A DNA stretch of 64,000 bases, taken from Tenebrio molitor. Its lineage: Eukaryota > Arthropoda > Insecta > Coleoptera > Tenebrionidae. Of this stretch, positions 1-12,627 are shown one piece after another. The DNA lies in NCBI RefSeq assembly GCF_963966145.1, contig NC_091048.1:27900001-27964000 (forward strand), written 5' to 3'. The translations under genes and the position numbers were made by a program. Position 1 is the first letter of the stretch. Each line of letters opens with the position of its first letter. The notes under the pieces are model-generated. The model ran no database searches, had not been told where the DNA came from, and was given only the letters and a program-made list of their open reading frames with translations.

Positions 1-3000
1 TAGTAAACAGTTTTTGAATTCTTTGTTGGAGCTTGGTTCGTTATTGTCACATTATGGGAACACCATTGAGGGATCTGTGGTAGTCCCCGAGTGGACCCCT
101 GAAAAATTCTTTCCATTGTGGTTCTGGATTTGGACAGCCTGAACACTCGGAACTCAGTTCCATCTTTACAATAACAAGTCCATCCTGAAGATTTCGTAGA
201 CGAGTTCAATTCTTCACGCATAAAAATAAGTTGGAAATGTTAAGCAACGAGAACACGTTAGGCAATGTTAGAAGGAAATAAACGAAGTAGTGTGTACATT
301 TATTAAGTATAAATTACATACAGTTACGTAAATTGGATCATGCATTAGTAACCATTAGCAAAAATGTAACAGAAGTTACCTTCTGAAATTGATACAATGA
401 CGTAATGTTAAAACAAACTGTTTTTCTTTTTTCTTCGTAAAAATAGTTGGGAGTTTTAGTTGTCGCGCTGTGTTCTTGAAATGAGAAGGATTTTCATGAA
501 CATTACCATTTTAGCAACCAGTGGTGTTGAGTCTCGTTCTCACGGTCTTTTCCTAATGGATCGCACAATTGAGGAAAAACCATCACCGAATTTGGAGCGT
601 TCCACATTTGCCCATCTTCCTCCTCCGCGTCGGTGTTGATACCACCGCCATTACGAAATCTCCTGGGTTTTAATTGTCGAGCGCGCCGCCGACACGCTCC
701 GCGCGAAGTTATACTGATAATTGCCTCATGACAAATCGTTTTTTTTTTTCTTCGGGCAAAATTAATTGTCACGGTGCTCCCTCTATCGTGTCGAGTGAAG
801 TAATCGATTAAGAAACCGTAACACGAATCTGGCCCACATCCTAAATTATATAAGATCGTATTATGTGCCTACGGTTGCTGGTTTAATCGAAACGGACCGA
901 ATTCGGCCTTCGCGGTAATCGCGAAGAGCAAGTGGCCTATCACGCGCCGACGTCCTTCGTTCTTTTTTATCCTACGGCCGGGACCTCGAGGTGGATATCA
1001 ATTTTCCCCGGAGGGAGTCGGGTGTCGGTCGCGTGAGACAAGCGGTCCCCGTGACGCGACCGCTGGATCGCGTTACCGAAAAATAATCGCCGGGGGGGCG
1101 GCGGTGGAGCCGTTCTTTTTTCGCGTGCGGCGAATGGCGATTACGCAATTCGAATCCAACATGCGGTCCGAGCAACGCACTCGGACACACCGCCGCAGCT
1201 TTCCAAGAAGCATTGTTTCAGCGGACGTGTCCGATAAGCGTGCAGACGCGGTGTTTTTCCTAATCACTCGGAGAGATGGGGGCAAAAAAAGGAAAAGTGA
1301 TAATTCTCGGAGCAATTCCACTTTCCAATTGTAATAATTCAGAGCGGCGGACAAAAAACGCGACCATTAAAACGTAATCAAGCGAGCCGAGTCGAGGCGG
1401 CGCGCGCGCCCCTCCTTTTTTTTTTCTTTTCTTCTCGTCCGCCACCGACCAGGAATTTTAGAAAGGGAACTGCGAATTGTTGACCGTTTCGACGGGCGAG
1501 ACCGATCTGGGGGCGGAGAAGATCGGAAAACGGACGAAGTCCCGCAGTCGGCGGTACGCCCATCAATGGGCAGCAGATATTCACCGAAGGCGATCGATCG
1601 GATGCGAAACGTGGACGGAATAATGCACGGTCCGCGACGGGAACGGTGATGGCGTACGTGCCGGCGAGGACGGCGTGGCCGCAGAAGTCGTCAGGATGTC
1701 CTAATTAATCGGCGAAGGCCGCCGACAGGGCGGCAAGAACAAAGGAGGTTGATGCGTGGATGTATCGAGCCGAAGAAGTGTAGGGGTGGACAGGGCACGA
1801 ATCATCTGTATCGGTTTCTGCTAATTAGCAATTGCAATTAGGCGAAGTGGTGTCCGTCGAGTGGAGGTGGATTTGCCCCCCGGGGGTGGCTCGTTAAAAG
1901 CGTCGCAATCAAGGGGGATGAGGGTGGTAACAAAACGGGATGCTAAATAGTAGATCGTCTGATCGGACGCTGGAAACTTGTACTGTAGGACTTGGAAGAC
2001 GAACGTGAAGTCTTTGATTGTTTCATCGATTATTTTAAAACTTGGACCTTTCTACTTTTTTGTATGTACCATATTTTACTGTATGTATCTTGCGGCCAAT
2101 CGAGGACCGTTTTTGTCGTCGACTTCCCTTTCGATCGTTATCGGCACCGGGCAGTAGCCGCCGGTGGATACGCGTGACAAAAATGTTGCGGTCCAATCAA
2201 AGAGCGTGTTTTCGTCCGCAAGTGACCGCAACTTTAAAGAATCGTTAACGTTCCGCGAACAAGAGCAACACGACCGTCCGTCGTCGTCCGAGCAGCGGTG
2301 CAACGTCGAGTTTGCAGATAATGCAGCCCGAGCTATTTAGAATGCGCGCTAAGTGGTGCAAGGGGGCCATGTGCATGTGCGGTGTGAGTGACCCCGCCGT
2401 GGCGTTTTCCTCTGGAAAATTCGAGCCTTGTTCGTTGGTGCGGTGTTATTCCCGTCCGCAAGCAAGGACGTGTCGCGCGAACTAATCGTGCAACAATAGT
2501 GCACGTACGTGCTCGCTGCACAAATGCATCCGTCGCCTCCCGCAACCATCTGGGCGATTTTGTTGGCGACGCGCGTGGAAATCGCTTTTCCGCCGAATCG
2601 GCGGACGCGTCGTTTTATTGGTCCAAATTGGCAACCTTGGCACGTCCATTAATCTCTCTCCGGCTCGTCGTCCGACACGGTGCAGATGTTCGTTCCACCG
2701 GAGATGTTTCGCCTTTGTCGGAGATGGCGGAGGAGCGTTCCAAGGTTTTTCGTTCGGGTTGCGTCACGAATTTTTCGTCCAGGGTACGAAACGTACAATT
2801 GCGAACGAGAATGCTCTCTCTCCTCCCATCGTCAAATGGCATGGCGGTCATTACGTAAAACAAAGCGATTTCGACATGGCACGGTCGTGAACGGTGAGAA
2901 TCGTGTCAGAAGTGCATCGGTTGTGTTCGTTGCGAGTAAATTACGTAAATTACGTGGTTGGTTTTTCGTTTTGGTCGTGCGAATGGTAGTTGTGATGGCG

Positions 3001-3324
3001 GTGGTAATGATGGCGAACGTTTGTACGAATGGGAAGACTGCAACGAAAGGCGGAGATTTACTACCTTCGACGTTGCGTGGAAATTAACGTTCAAAAAAAA
3101 AAATAAAGTGATTTTTTTATGTTTCTGTTTGATCCATCCAACCCTTTCGTGTCAGTCCAAATCATCAGCACCACCGTGCAGTGCAAATATTTTGTCAAAA
3201 GTAACAGTAACTCGCTTAATTGGGAGAGGTGAACGATTTCGACGACCGTCAGATGATTCATTCAAGAGTCGAGAGATTTGGAGGAACAAACATTTCTTCA
3301 CTATGCTCCCAAATTCCAACTAGA
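1..3324. other. Non-coding, no gene recognised
   Basis: AT-rich to about 780, then CpG- and GC-rich to about 3000. Several short open frames exist (up to 156 codons), but none has a recognisable domain. It could hold the ssh promoter and 5' UTR exon(s); nothing here proves it. Confidence 0.5.
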
Positions 3325-4150
3325 AATGGTTGAGTTTGACAAGACGATTCCAAATAACCAAGATTTCTTGTCTTCTTCTTCTTGCTCTTTCTGTTGGCAT
3401 ATTGCCTGTTCAATACTGGATTTATTGTTGTTGTTCCATCTTTTTGGTGATATTCCGCTAGGTCTTCTGCAATGTGGTTTGTGGTTTCTGACTATTTTGG
3501 ATAGCCGATCTTCGGTCATTCTCGTTCCGCTCTCTGCTGCTCCACCATACCATATCGGTGACTTTACATTCCGCTCCCAATTTCTGTGTTTCTTTGCCTA
3601 TCTTGAAGGTTGTGTCCTGTTATTATCCGGAGTATTTTAATGTCTTTATTTCGTAGTCCACCTCTTTGATACTGATGTTTCTGATCTTGTTTCGGCACCG
3701 TTGGCCATCACCATGCATGTTTTATAGAATCTTATCTTATTCTTCTTATGCAGAGATGTTTATTTTTCCAGATTTTTTGTTTGAGATGTCCCGAGATGAC
3801 CGCTGCTGTATTAGCTTCTTGTCTGACATCTTCAATGTAACTGCCGGAGCCAAGATAATTAAAAGATGTGACTTGTCCGATGGTGGTATTGTCTACTGCG
3901 AGTTTGCATCGAAGCAGGTCTTTTGATTTTAGCTTCTCGTGGAGATCTTCGTGTTGTCTTTTTCTGCTTGAATTTTGAAGGTGTGCAGTATTCGTTGTGG
4001 GTCGTCTTCACTTTCCGACGTGAGTGTGGCGTCATCCGCATAGCACACAATCTTCATTCTATTTTGTATTATTGTGTTAAATAAGAGTGGGCTGAGACTG
4101 TCTCCTTGTTTTGTTATCGTTTGAATTTTTTTTGTTTGTTCTAATCCTGT
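3325..4150 (-). mobile_element. Decayed non-LTR retrotransposon reverse transcriptase (RTE/jockey-like 3' part)
   Basis: Reading the minus strand from about 4130: TKQGDSLSPLLFNTIIQ, an internal deletion, then the catalytic box CYADDATLTSESEDD, then FNYLGSGSYIEDVRQEANTA, IWKNKHLCRRRIRFYKTCM and a C-terminal WERNVKSPIWYGGAAESGTR block with RRPSGISPKRW. These are the RT palm, thumb and C-terminal landmarks of non-LTR elements in the right order. There are stops and frame changes, and the 5' half (endonuclease) is absent, so it is a dead 5'-truncated copy. Confidence 0.85.
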
Positions 4151-4736
4151 TTGTTTAATTTCCGTAACGTTTTTCGCTCGCTTCTGTTTTATCGCCGTTC
4201 ATTTACTTTTTCCTCTGCAAAACACCATTACCGTTCGTCATTCGTGCGGATCAACTTCGGTATTATGACTAATTGAAAACGTATAAATCGTCTTTAAATC
4301 TGTATTTAAATGATTATCGACGGCAGCATTGGACGCAATCAGTAATAAAGTTGCATGTAATCGTCGTAACTTTCCAAGTTACGGTGCGGCAAAAAATGCG
4401 TGTGAATATGAGCGGTCGCGAGATAGATCCTTGAGGTGTTACCGTCGAGATTTCGAGACACGCCCTGTCAAGTGGAAAAAAAAGATAACGGTCGCTAGTT
4501 TCTGTGCGATCTAGTATGTCAGGAAGAGAAGTAATAACCGAAACTTTCCACATATCGGGAAAAAACCCGTATCTAGGACGTTATTTCTTATATGGGCAGT
4601 ATGTGAAACTGTCGAGCAGCAGCACAGTTTCGATGTTTTCGCGTTGGTACCATCGCGATCGGAACAACGTTCGACCTCGATCGGGGGTTTTGTGAAAATT
4701 CGCGATTCGAAGGAGCGGAAGTCGGAAAATTGCGTT

Positions 4737-4765
4737 TTCTTCTTTCTTTCTTTCTTTCTTTCTTC
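4737..4765. repeat. (TTTC)n microsatellite
   Basis: About seven repeats of TTTC in the non-coding DNA upstream of ssh. Confidence 0.9.
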
Positions 4766-5939
4766 GGTGGTGTTATTCATTCCTGCAGCGACCGGCACGT
4801 AATCGCCTAGTTACGTACTTCCTCTCTTGATTGATTTAATAAATGTCAGTGGAGGCGCCTTTTAGAAAGTGCCTATCTCGGTGGTTTCCTTTGTTCCTCG
4901 AGTTAATTCGAGCGAGCACATGAACTCGGCGTAAAAAATCTCCTCATTATTGCATTAGAGGAGATCGTCGGTGAAAACGCCGCCGTCATCGTGGCTCGCG
5001 CGCGAGCTGCATCGGCGGCGGCGACGTCTCCTCCGGTGTCGTCCACCCGGAGGTCGGAACAATACGGTTCGATTTCGGTCGGCCTTGGCGCACCGCAGCC
5101 CAACAATACCTAGAACGAAATGAATTATTTATCGATGGCGACCGGAACGCCTTTCCTTTTCGATTTTTTTCCGTTCGGGGAAATGTCTATTTTGCGGTCG
5201 GTCAATAAATCTGAATGGTTTTTTTCGTCGCCGCCGAGGAAGAAGAAGTCGTCCGGACACATTTTTCGAAATGCTTTTCGATCGTGTCCCGGTCCTAATC
5301 GACGGTGCCGCACCGTCGACCGTCGACAATCGGGTCCTCCGGTTTTCAGGTGACGGATGGCGGGGCTTTTCGACACGGTCGACGTCGCGTCCGAGCGAAA
5401 GTCGATGTGAAAGCGGCCCCAGAAAAGGCGAGTTCAAAAGGGCAAACGTAATTTCGCGTTAACAAGTCCGTTTGTGTGCGGGAAGGGAGCTCCTGTCTCT
5501 CGAAATGTGGAGGCCTCGGAGGAGAGGTCTCCAATTTTTTTTCTCTTGCGGTGTGTCCCCCGTTGAATTGGCGGTGCGGCGGTCTCGAGGGGGTCGGAAG
5601 CGGCGGAGCGGTGGCACGCACGTTTTCTGCAGGAAGTGACAACCTCGACGACATCTGTGTTTGTGTTACGAGAGCAAGATTCGAGAGGGAAAAAAAAAGG
5701 TCAGGATGAGCGGTGGGAACGGGAATGTACCGAGGAAATGAAAAAAATGTCGAACGACTTACGATGTATAAAATAAAATTATCGAGTGATTAATCGCGAA
5801 GATAAGAAGTATTGACGTTCACGAATCGGGCGTATTTATCGGTGACAATTTATAACGAATCGGATGACGGTGTTGTGTTGACGTACCACAAAAATGAGGA
5901 TTTTGTTCAGAATCTACAGATAGTTCAAGATTTCTGCGG

Positions 5940-6100
5940 TAAAGAGCGATCAAATTAATTTGTCCATGAATCCGAAATCGTATGTCGTTACTTGAACTCC
6001 ACGCTTCAATAAACACAGGTTAGATCTTGACATATCAATCGCAAAAGACATACGGATTCAAATCCATGAATGACTCGATTCCAAATTAATTTGATCGCTC
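5940..6100. repeat. Inverted repeat
   Basis: gagcgatcaaattaatttg at about 5943-5962 is complemented by caaattaatttgatcgctc at about 6082-6100, with catgaatcc-type sequence inside both arms. Likely a decayed foldback element. Confidence 0.65.
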
Positions 6101-6400
6101 GATTTTTGTTGTACGCATTTATTTTACTGGATGTTTTCTTGGGTAGGTAGGTATCGCTGCCACGAAGTAGACTTTTTAAACATATTTTAACTTGTAAATT
6201 GTTTATTGAACAATAGTTTGTTCTGTTTTGTTTTTCGAATTTTTTCATCTAATAGAGCAAGCACAAAAATGGAAATCACCAGAATTCTGGTTTGTGCGTG
6301 GTCGACTGGTCGTCACCGCTAGAGCAATTGTTCACTTTTCTAACGTCATCATCAGGACTTGAGAGTTGTCACATGAATCGCAGCAAGGATTTTTTTGTTT

Positions 6401-6688
6401 TGTTCGACACTGTCAGATTTGAGAATTTTCTCCTGTGTGAACGGATTTTGATAATTGTTACAACTTGTCAAAACGAAAAATCAAGCTAATTTTAAAGATT
6501 TTATTAAGCGATTTGAAGCCTTTAAAGGGCTCGTCGAACAAAAAAACGTTGTATTCAACTCGTTTTTGTGTAAATTGCGCTTTTTTTGGCGCTCGTGGGC
6601 CTTTAAAACGCTCGTTTCACTCGCGTTTAATAATGTCCCACTTGTGAAAAAAAAGGCCCAATTTACACACGAACTCATTAAATAAACT
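6401..6688 (+). repeat. Dispersed repeat, copy 1
   Basis: About 290 bp starting tgttcgacactgtcagattt and ending near aactcattaaataaact, matching copy 2 at 26162-26390 with 85-90% identity by eye and several indels. It has an internal hairpin-like core (gcgctttttttggcgc). Confidence 0.85.
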
Positions 6689-9600
6689 GCTGTTATCTGT
6701 CTGATGCGTAGAATACGAACTTGGTGAGCGCGCGCCCTTAATCAGATGGTTTTTGTATTTGTTGTTCCACATAGCAAACAAATTTTTTCCTAAGATTTTC
6801 AAAATTTGACCTCTTCAATTTTTGTTTAATTATTTTTGACAGCTAGTTTCTCAGAGTGTTTTTTTTTTAACCGAGTTTCAAACATTTTTTCCGTGTAGAT
6901 CAACTGCGACTTTGGAAACATTTACAATTTCATAAAACAGTTTTTATGGTAGGTACTTTAAACAAAACGATTTTTATTTTATTTTATCGGTTCAATGAGC
7001 CGATGATTTTTATTAACTATTTTTATGCTTTGCTGAACTTTTCACAAATAACAAGGCGATGCGTCACGAACTTTGAATTTTTTAGTCGAAAAGAAAATAC
7101 ATATAATTTTTTATAACGAGCGTTCAGAAAAATCTCTAGTCAAGCAAGCCTTGGTTTCCTTCCTCTTTTTACCAACGCGGGTCGTCTTTTTCGTTGGTGT
7201 GCCTGCCATTTTCTTCATTTTCTCCTTTTTTCTTCACTTTGATCATAATTATATTACATATATGTATTATAATTAAGAAATCCGGGAAAACTCTTTTTGG
7301 GTGGTTCTAAAATGAACTTTTTTTTTTCCAAATGAATGATTCACGACTCAGCGTGTTGGCCGAAAAATGACGTTCGACAATTGATGAAGCTACGCCATAC
7401 GTCAACGGAAACAAAAGCAAGCACAGGCCGCGTGACGTTTGATTCTTCGTGTGCTTTTAACGTTTTCCGAATAAAGTTTCTGAAGCTCTTTTGTTTTTGC
7501 CGTAACAATATGAATATTTTGCTATTTCAGCGTTTAGTTCACGTTATCGATCAAAACCTTTGTTTTCAACGTTTTACTCGGGCTTTTGTTCTGGTTTTTC
7601 ATAACGTCCAATTTGAAATATCAGCAGTTTCCTTTCATTTGCATGCAAACTACCGCTAAAGCTTGAAACGACCATTTTAGGCGCCACAAGACTCACCCTC
7701 CACATAATAATTACATAATTTTTGAGGTCGTTCCAAGGAAGAAAGTGGAAAACACAGTGGCGTAACAGTTATTTTTTTTAAAAAGCAAATTTTTTTTCGA
7801 AGTTTGTTTTTGAATTCTAGCGGAAGAGATACATAATTCAGACCTGTCACAGTTCTGAAAGTAATTGTGTTCGTAGAATGTTGGCGAGATGCGTAATGAT
7901 TAAAAATTATGTTGGCAACACTGCACCGTCGCCATTATGCAGAATGCAAACGGTCGGTGGAGAGTACGATTATTCAAATTTAATAACGACACGACATTGT
8001 GCAAGGAGAAGATTTTTGCGGCGCCCTTGGCACCTGGCCCGCTTCCAGCTGTACATACACCATGTAGAAACTTTTAATAGCGTCGTGATGGTAATTCTGG
8101 TAACACAAAGCACGCAACCCATTTCCTCGGCTCTAGACTAAACTCCCGGTTTCCATCATCCTTCACCGCGGGGGTCGATTTGTTGTGGTTATCGAACGTG
8201 GAAAAGACAGAACCTCGCCTCCCGCCGTCGCCGCCTCACCTGATCGTCGCGACGCCGTCTACGTCACGGGGCCAACGTCCGTTCGGGCAACCCTCGCGTG
8301 ACCGCCCCCTCGCCGCCCTCGTCCGCGACGATCCTTTGTTCTCCGACGAAAAAATGTCCACCTTTGGCGGCGGTGCAACAGTTCGCACCGTGCCCCCGTT
8401 CTCGTCCTCCGGGTGCGTCGAGGGGAGGATTTCCTCCCCGTACGTGCACCAGTCAGTCGGTGGCTCGTTAGACCGTGGTGAAGGCATTGGCTCCGACGGC
8501 GATGGTCGTTCACCCGTGCACCGGAGGCTCACCGTGCAAGACCTAACTGTACAAGGTTCGAAAAGTGAAAAACGGACGGAACCACTGGGTCATCGAGGAG
8601 GTTCGCTCGTAAATCTCGCAGGTGGAGCCGAGAAGGACGACTCCGGTAACCGGATTTCGTGAGAGCGTTCCACATACGACGCTGGATCGGAGGAGCGGCG
8701 GAAAAAATACGAACGGTCTCCGGTTGCAGGGCCGGACGGCCCCGCAGCTGACAAAGAAAAATGACAAGAGAATTTGGGATTTTTCTTTTTCCTTTTTTTT
8801 CTCCCCGTGATATTTCGGTGCACGCGACGTCGCTCGTGCATTTTTCCGGCGAGAGGAATTTCGGTTCGTGTTTTTTTTTTGTTTTTTTTTTGAGGAGCCG
8901 AAACAGTGTTATGTCAGCGGTTGAAATATCGCCGAAAGAAGTGGTCGAGAGTGGGCTTTGAACAGCTGAGAGACACGAATTTGATGGATCGGTGTCTTGT
9001 CAGACTGATTGGATAATAACTGTTGTTTCGGCATGAAATGTACATGTTTTTGTCGTTACGCCACCAAAACGATGTAAATTTTCGAGTGTCACATAAATGG
9101 CGAACTGAATCATGATGTTGAGTCACTGTGTGTATTTTTTTTTAAAGCGGCCATTCATCATTTTCATTCGTTTTGGCTTGTTTGTGGTCAAACTGTCCGT
9201 TTTGCGACGCAGTTTCTCCTAACGGAATTCGCAATCTTTTTGTTCATCGGAAATAAATTAAAAAAGAAGACCCAGGTTGGATCGCAGGTTCTACACCACT
9301 TGCAAGGCTGCTCAGAACGAAAGATGAGCAAATTTGGTTTCGTTGCTTTTATTAGCTAAACTGTACTATTCGACAAGGTATAGCGCTGTCGCAGAGATGA
9401 GCACTGTGACTTCAAAATCCATAAAATTGTTGATTTGTTCCTCGGGGGACAGAATTGAACTGTTTTGGGAAACATTATGTTGTGAGCTCTCAGGGCTCGA
9501 TTTCAAGTTATGGTCGCAAATATATGCCGTTCACGATTATTTTAAACACGCAGGAGGCCGCGATATTTTTTTGTTAGATTGGCGTCAGGTCCTGTCATAT

Positions 9601-10177
9601 GACGTTTCGTTTTTAAATATTGGCATTGTTGTCAATTCCGTCATTAATTTAGTTAATAAGAATTTACCCAGAACTGCCCTACAAATATGTATGTTTCATT
9701 TCAATTACAATTTTACGATTATTGTTCCTAATGCGTTCAATTATTTAAAAAATGTACCAACTTGGGAGCAGTGTTCGGTTGAATTATAACCTAAAATAGA
9801 TTTATTAAGACAAATCACAATACTGCCAACTAAAATGTCAGATTTTCATAGATAGTCCGAATTTGAAATAATCGTGAATGGTTTATTGGTGGTGCAGCGC
9901 AAATCTTTGTCCTACACATTAATTACCAATATGCGTCATCTTTCTCTCTTGCGACGTTACCATGACAACAAGTGCGACCGTCGCAAGTCAACTTCAAATC
10001 AAGCCCTCAGTTTGCAGTAGGGATTTTGCAGCTTGCCTAAAGGGCGAAGAAGCAGTAGCAGCTGCGCTGGCCTTTGGGATTATAGAACGGAAGAAATTGC
10101 TGCCATCAAAGGGTCAAATTGTCGACGGAGTAGGGATTATGGCAATTAATATTATGTACTTAAATTAACAAAATCTT

Positions 10178-10360
10178 AAGCTTGCTTGACACGATGCTAA
10201 ATTTCGTAGTAAATTTGTTAGAAAATGAGAGAGACCCTCGACAGGACCAATGAACGATCAGGATCATAGTCTGTCTTTGTCAGATCCTGATCGTTCATTG
10301 GTCCTCTCTCATTTACTAGTAAATTTTCTCAAAAATTTAGTATCGTGTCAAACAAGCTTT
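10178..10360. mobile_element. Foldback element (MITE-like)
   Basis: The outer arms aagcttgcttgacacgatgc and gtatcgtgtcaaacaagctt pair, and the inner arms ggaccaatgaacgatcagga and tcctgatcgttcattggtcc are perfect complements. TA flanks both ends, as expected for a Tc1/mariner-type target duplication. No coding capacity. Confidence 0.85.
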
Positions 10361-12467
10361 AGGAGTATACCTTGTGACTAAGATTGTTGACGATTTTTTT
10401 TATTTCCCGGTAGGACACAATGTTTCATACTCTGCAGTACCGGTCATGCTAGATAGAGCTTTGGGAGTATGTATGTATCAGAGGTACTGCAATTATCTAT
10501 GCACGAAGCGGTAAAATCTCGACGTGACAGGGAACACGGCAATTAATGTTTTTTAAATTAACAAAATCATCGATAACAGTTTACGAGTCCGTAATTGGTA
10601 CATAATGGAAGTGGTTTACTGTTAATTATGTAAATAAACAAACAAAACCGGACGTGCTTGAGAGTGCAAGCGTGGAAAAATTCGGCCTTTTACTTTTTTT
10701 TTGCAAACGGCGATAGTAATTAGACAGTACCGAAGTGCCAATGCCAATACCACCTAACGGTGCCCACTCCCTCCACATTCCATTATCTTTTGGTGCAACA
10801 GCTTTGGGGAAAAAAAGTACAAAAAACGAAAATAATTCATACAACACGTACACACAAAAGTACCAACGGTACCGCCGCACATGAGCATAATAATCGAACG
10901 ATTATGTTCGCTCCGTCAGTTTTCGCCGTTGTTATTTAAACATTCACCGCCGCCAATTAATTGCGCAATCCAATTTCATTTGTCCGTTGCGAACCGAACT
11001 TTATTTGCGTTCCGGCATGTGGGTCACGGCCAATCGAATTTGGCAGCGAACGTCGCCGTCGACGTCTCTCCACGTCACAAGAAATCACGGAAATCACGCT
11101 GCACCACCCTCGGGGTGAAGACCGGTCCGGGGCTACCTGAAACCTGCGTCCACCATCTGGCGCCGGAATTCCGACGGGGGTGGGGTCGGGGGCGACCGGA
11201 AGAGGGGCGCGTTTGTTTGGCGGCGTCTCCGGGCTGTGTGCTCGTCGGATGAGCGGCGGGGGCGGCGTGGTGCGATGTTTGCCAGCCGCAAAAGTGAAGA
11301 TGTTTCGTTGAGATTCTTTGCGGAATAAATTTCATTACGTGTTTTGTTTAAACAAGTCGTAAAAAAGTCGTCAAATAAATTATTCAATTTGTTGTTTGCA
11401 ATTATGATTCACGTACGCGTCTTTTTAAATGGCCATTGTTCCAACGGTTCGTCTTAAAACGCGAAAACAATTACATTACCATCGTCGAGATTAATAAGAC
11501 CGAACGTGGTCGAATCTCGAAATTGTTGGTGTTTTTCTTTGTCCTTTTCTGCTCCACTTTGCCACTTTTTTCCTCCGATTGGACTTGTTGGCACGGTAAC
11601 GCTCGATTTGACTCTCATATTGGTGGAAAAAATTCACAATGGCCATCGGAATGGCGCGTGAAAATGATTTGCTCCTTGGTTTTGTTGAATTTTTTCGTCG
11701 CCAAAGTCGTCCTCATCGGTCGAGTCGATTTTTGCTCCCAGGATGATGATGCACCTGCCTCCAAATTTATTCAGCAATCCCGGTGATTGACATCCGAGAC
11801 GATTATACAAACCCGACTGACGTATTTATCATATTAGCCATTGTGGTACTAATGCAAATTCGAGTTGGTTGGACTTTAAACGTCGCTCCGGGCAATCTCG
11901 CCTATTAATGAAGCAATATGACTTTAAATCAGCCATCAGAGTTTGTTTGTTATTTAAATAAGTCGAGTGGTTTTTTCCCAACTTGTCGAGGAGCACACCG
12001 GTACCGGGAAGTACTGCGAACAGCGCGGTCCGTGCAGAAGGATCAGGGGAAGAGTGGTACCTGAGCGCGGCGGCTCGTGTACTCGTTCCAATTTTGTTGG
12101 ATGAAAAATAGCCACGGGCCGCTTTCCTTGAAGTCTATTTCCGTGAAACGGAGTGTAATAATAACAAGAGTCGAGGTTCGTACTACGATTTTCGTACGGA
12201 GCGTAAATCTGTTTGATTTTTTGCTGTTTCGGGAGCCAACGACGTCGGCGTGAATTCGGTCGCCCACGTCCGGTACCTGGCGTGGATCCGTCACCAGGTG
12301 CAGTACCGTCCGACCCGTTCGCGTTTCGGTGTCTCGTCGAAGTTTTCCCGCCTCCACGATTAGCAGGCTTTCGATTTTTCCGGATTTCGCCGTCAATGTC
12401 GACGGGTCGGTACCACCACCCGTCCGTGATCTGGACGATTGATGATGTGTTGTTTTTCGTGTTGCAG

Positions 12468-12627
12468 CCTCAGCGAGTGCTACTTCGCGGGCAAGGGTAC
12501 AGCCTTGGTGCTGCCGGCCGCGGAGGCGCAGAAGTCCAGCAGACGGCCCGACGCCCAAGACAGCAACATCCGGAAGCACCTCCAGTCCATCGTCGATCTG
12601 CTGCGGCCGGAAGAGACGCTCAAGATG
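12468..12627 (+). CDS. ssh: ssh exon, SSH-N part 1
   Basis: Acceptor ttgcag ends at 12467 and donor gtaagt starts at 12628. It codes for the start of the SSH-N region (LSECYFAGKGTALVLPAAEA) up to the block LQSIVDLLRPEETLKM. The first base completes a codon from an unseen upstream exon. Confidence 0.9.

Larger units (their letters stand above)
4151..12467. other. Non-coding DNA upstream of the first recognised ssh exon
   Basis: Apart from the repeats listed separately, it alternates GC-rich blocks (4850-5700, 8170-8850, 11000-11280, 12200-12460) with AT-rich stretches. A 160-codon frame at 8180 and a 151-codon frame at 9334 are not recognised. Because the first visible ssh exon starts mid-codon, at least the part next to 12467 is intron. 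Confidence 0.6.

Noticed and set aside
2388..2858. 156-codon open frame on the + strand
   Set aside because: Arg/Ser/Val-rich translation typical of chance frames in CpG-rich DNA; other frames are equally open.
8180..8662. 160-codon open frame on the + strand
   Set aside because: GC-rich block with long overlapping frames on both strands, no recognisable domain, no splice or family match to the ssh N-terminus.
9334..9789. 151-codon open frame in AT-rich DNA
   Set aside because: The translation looks protein-like in places but matches no family I know. No supporting splice sites. A transposon-derived frame cannot be excluded.
12043..12579. 178-codon antisense frame over the first ssh exon
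   Set aside because: Shadow of the SSH-N exon and the preceding intron.
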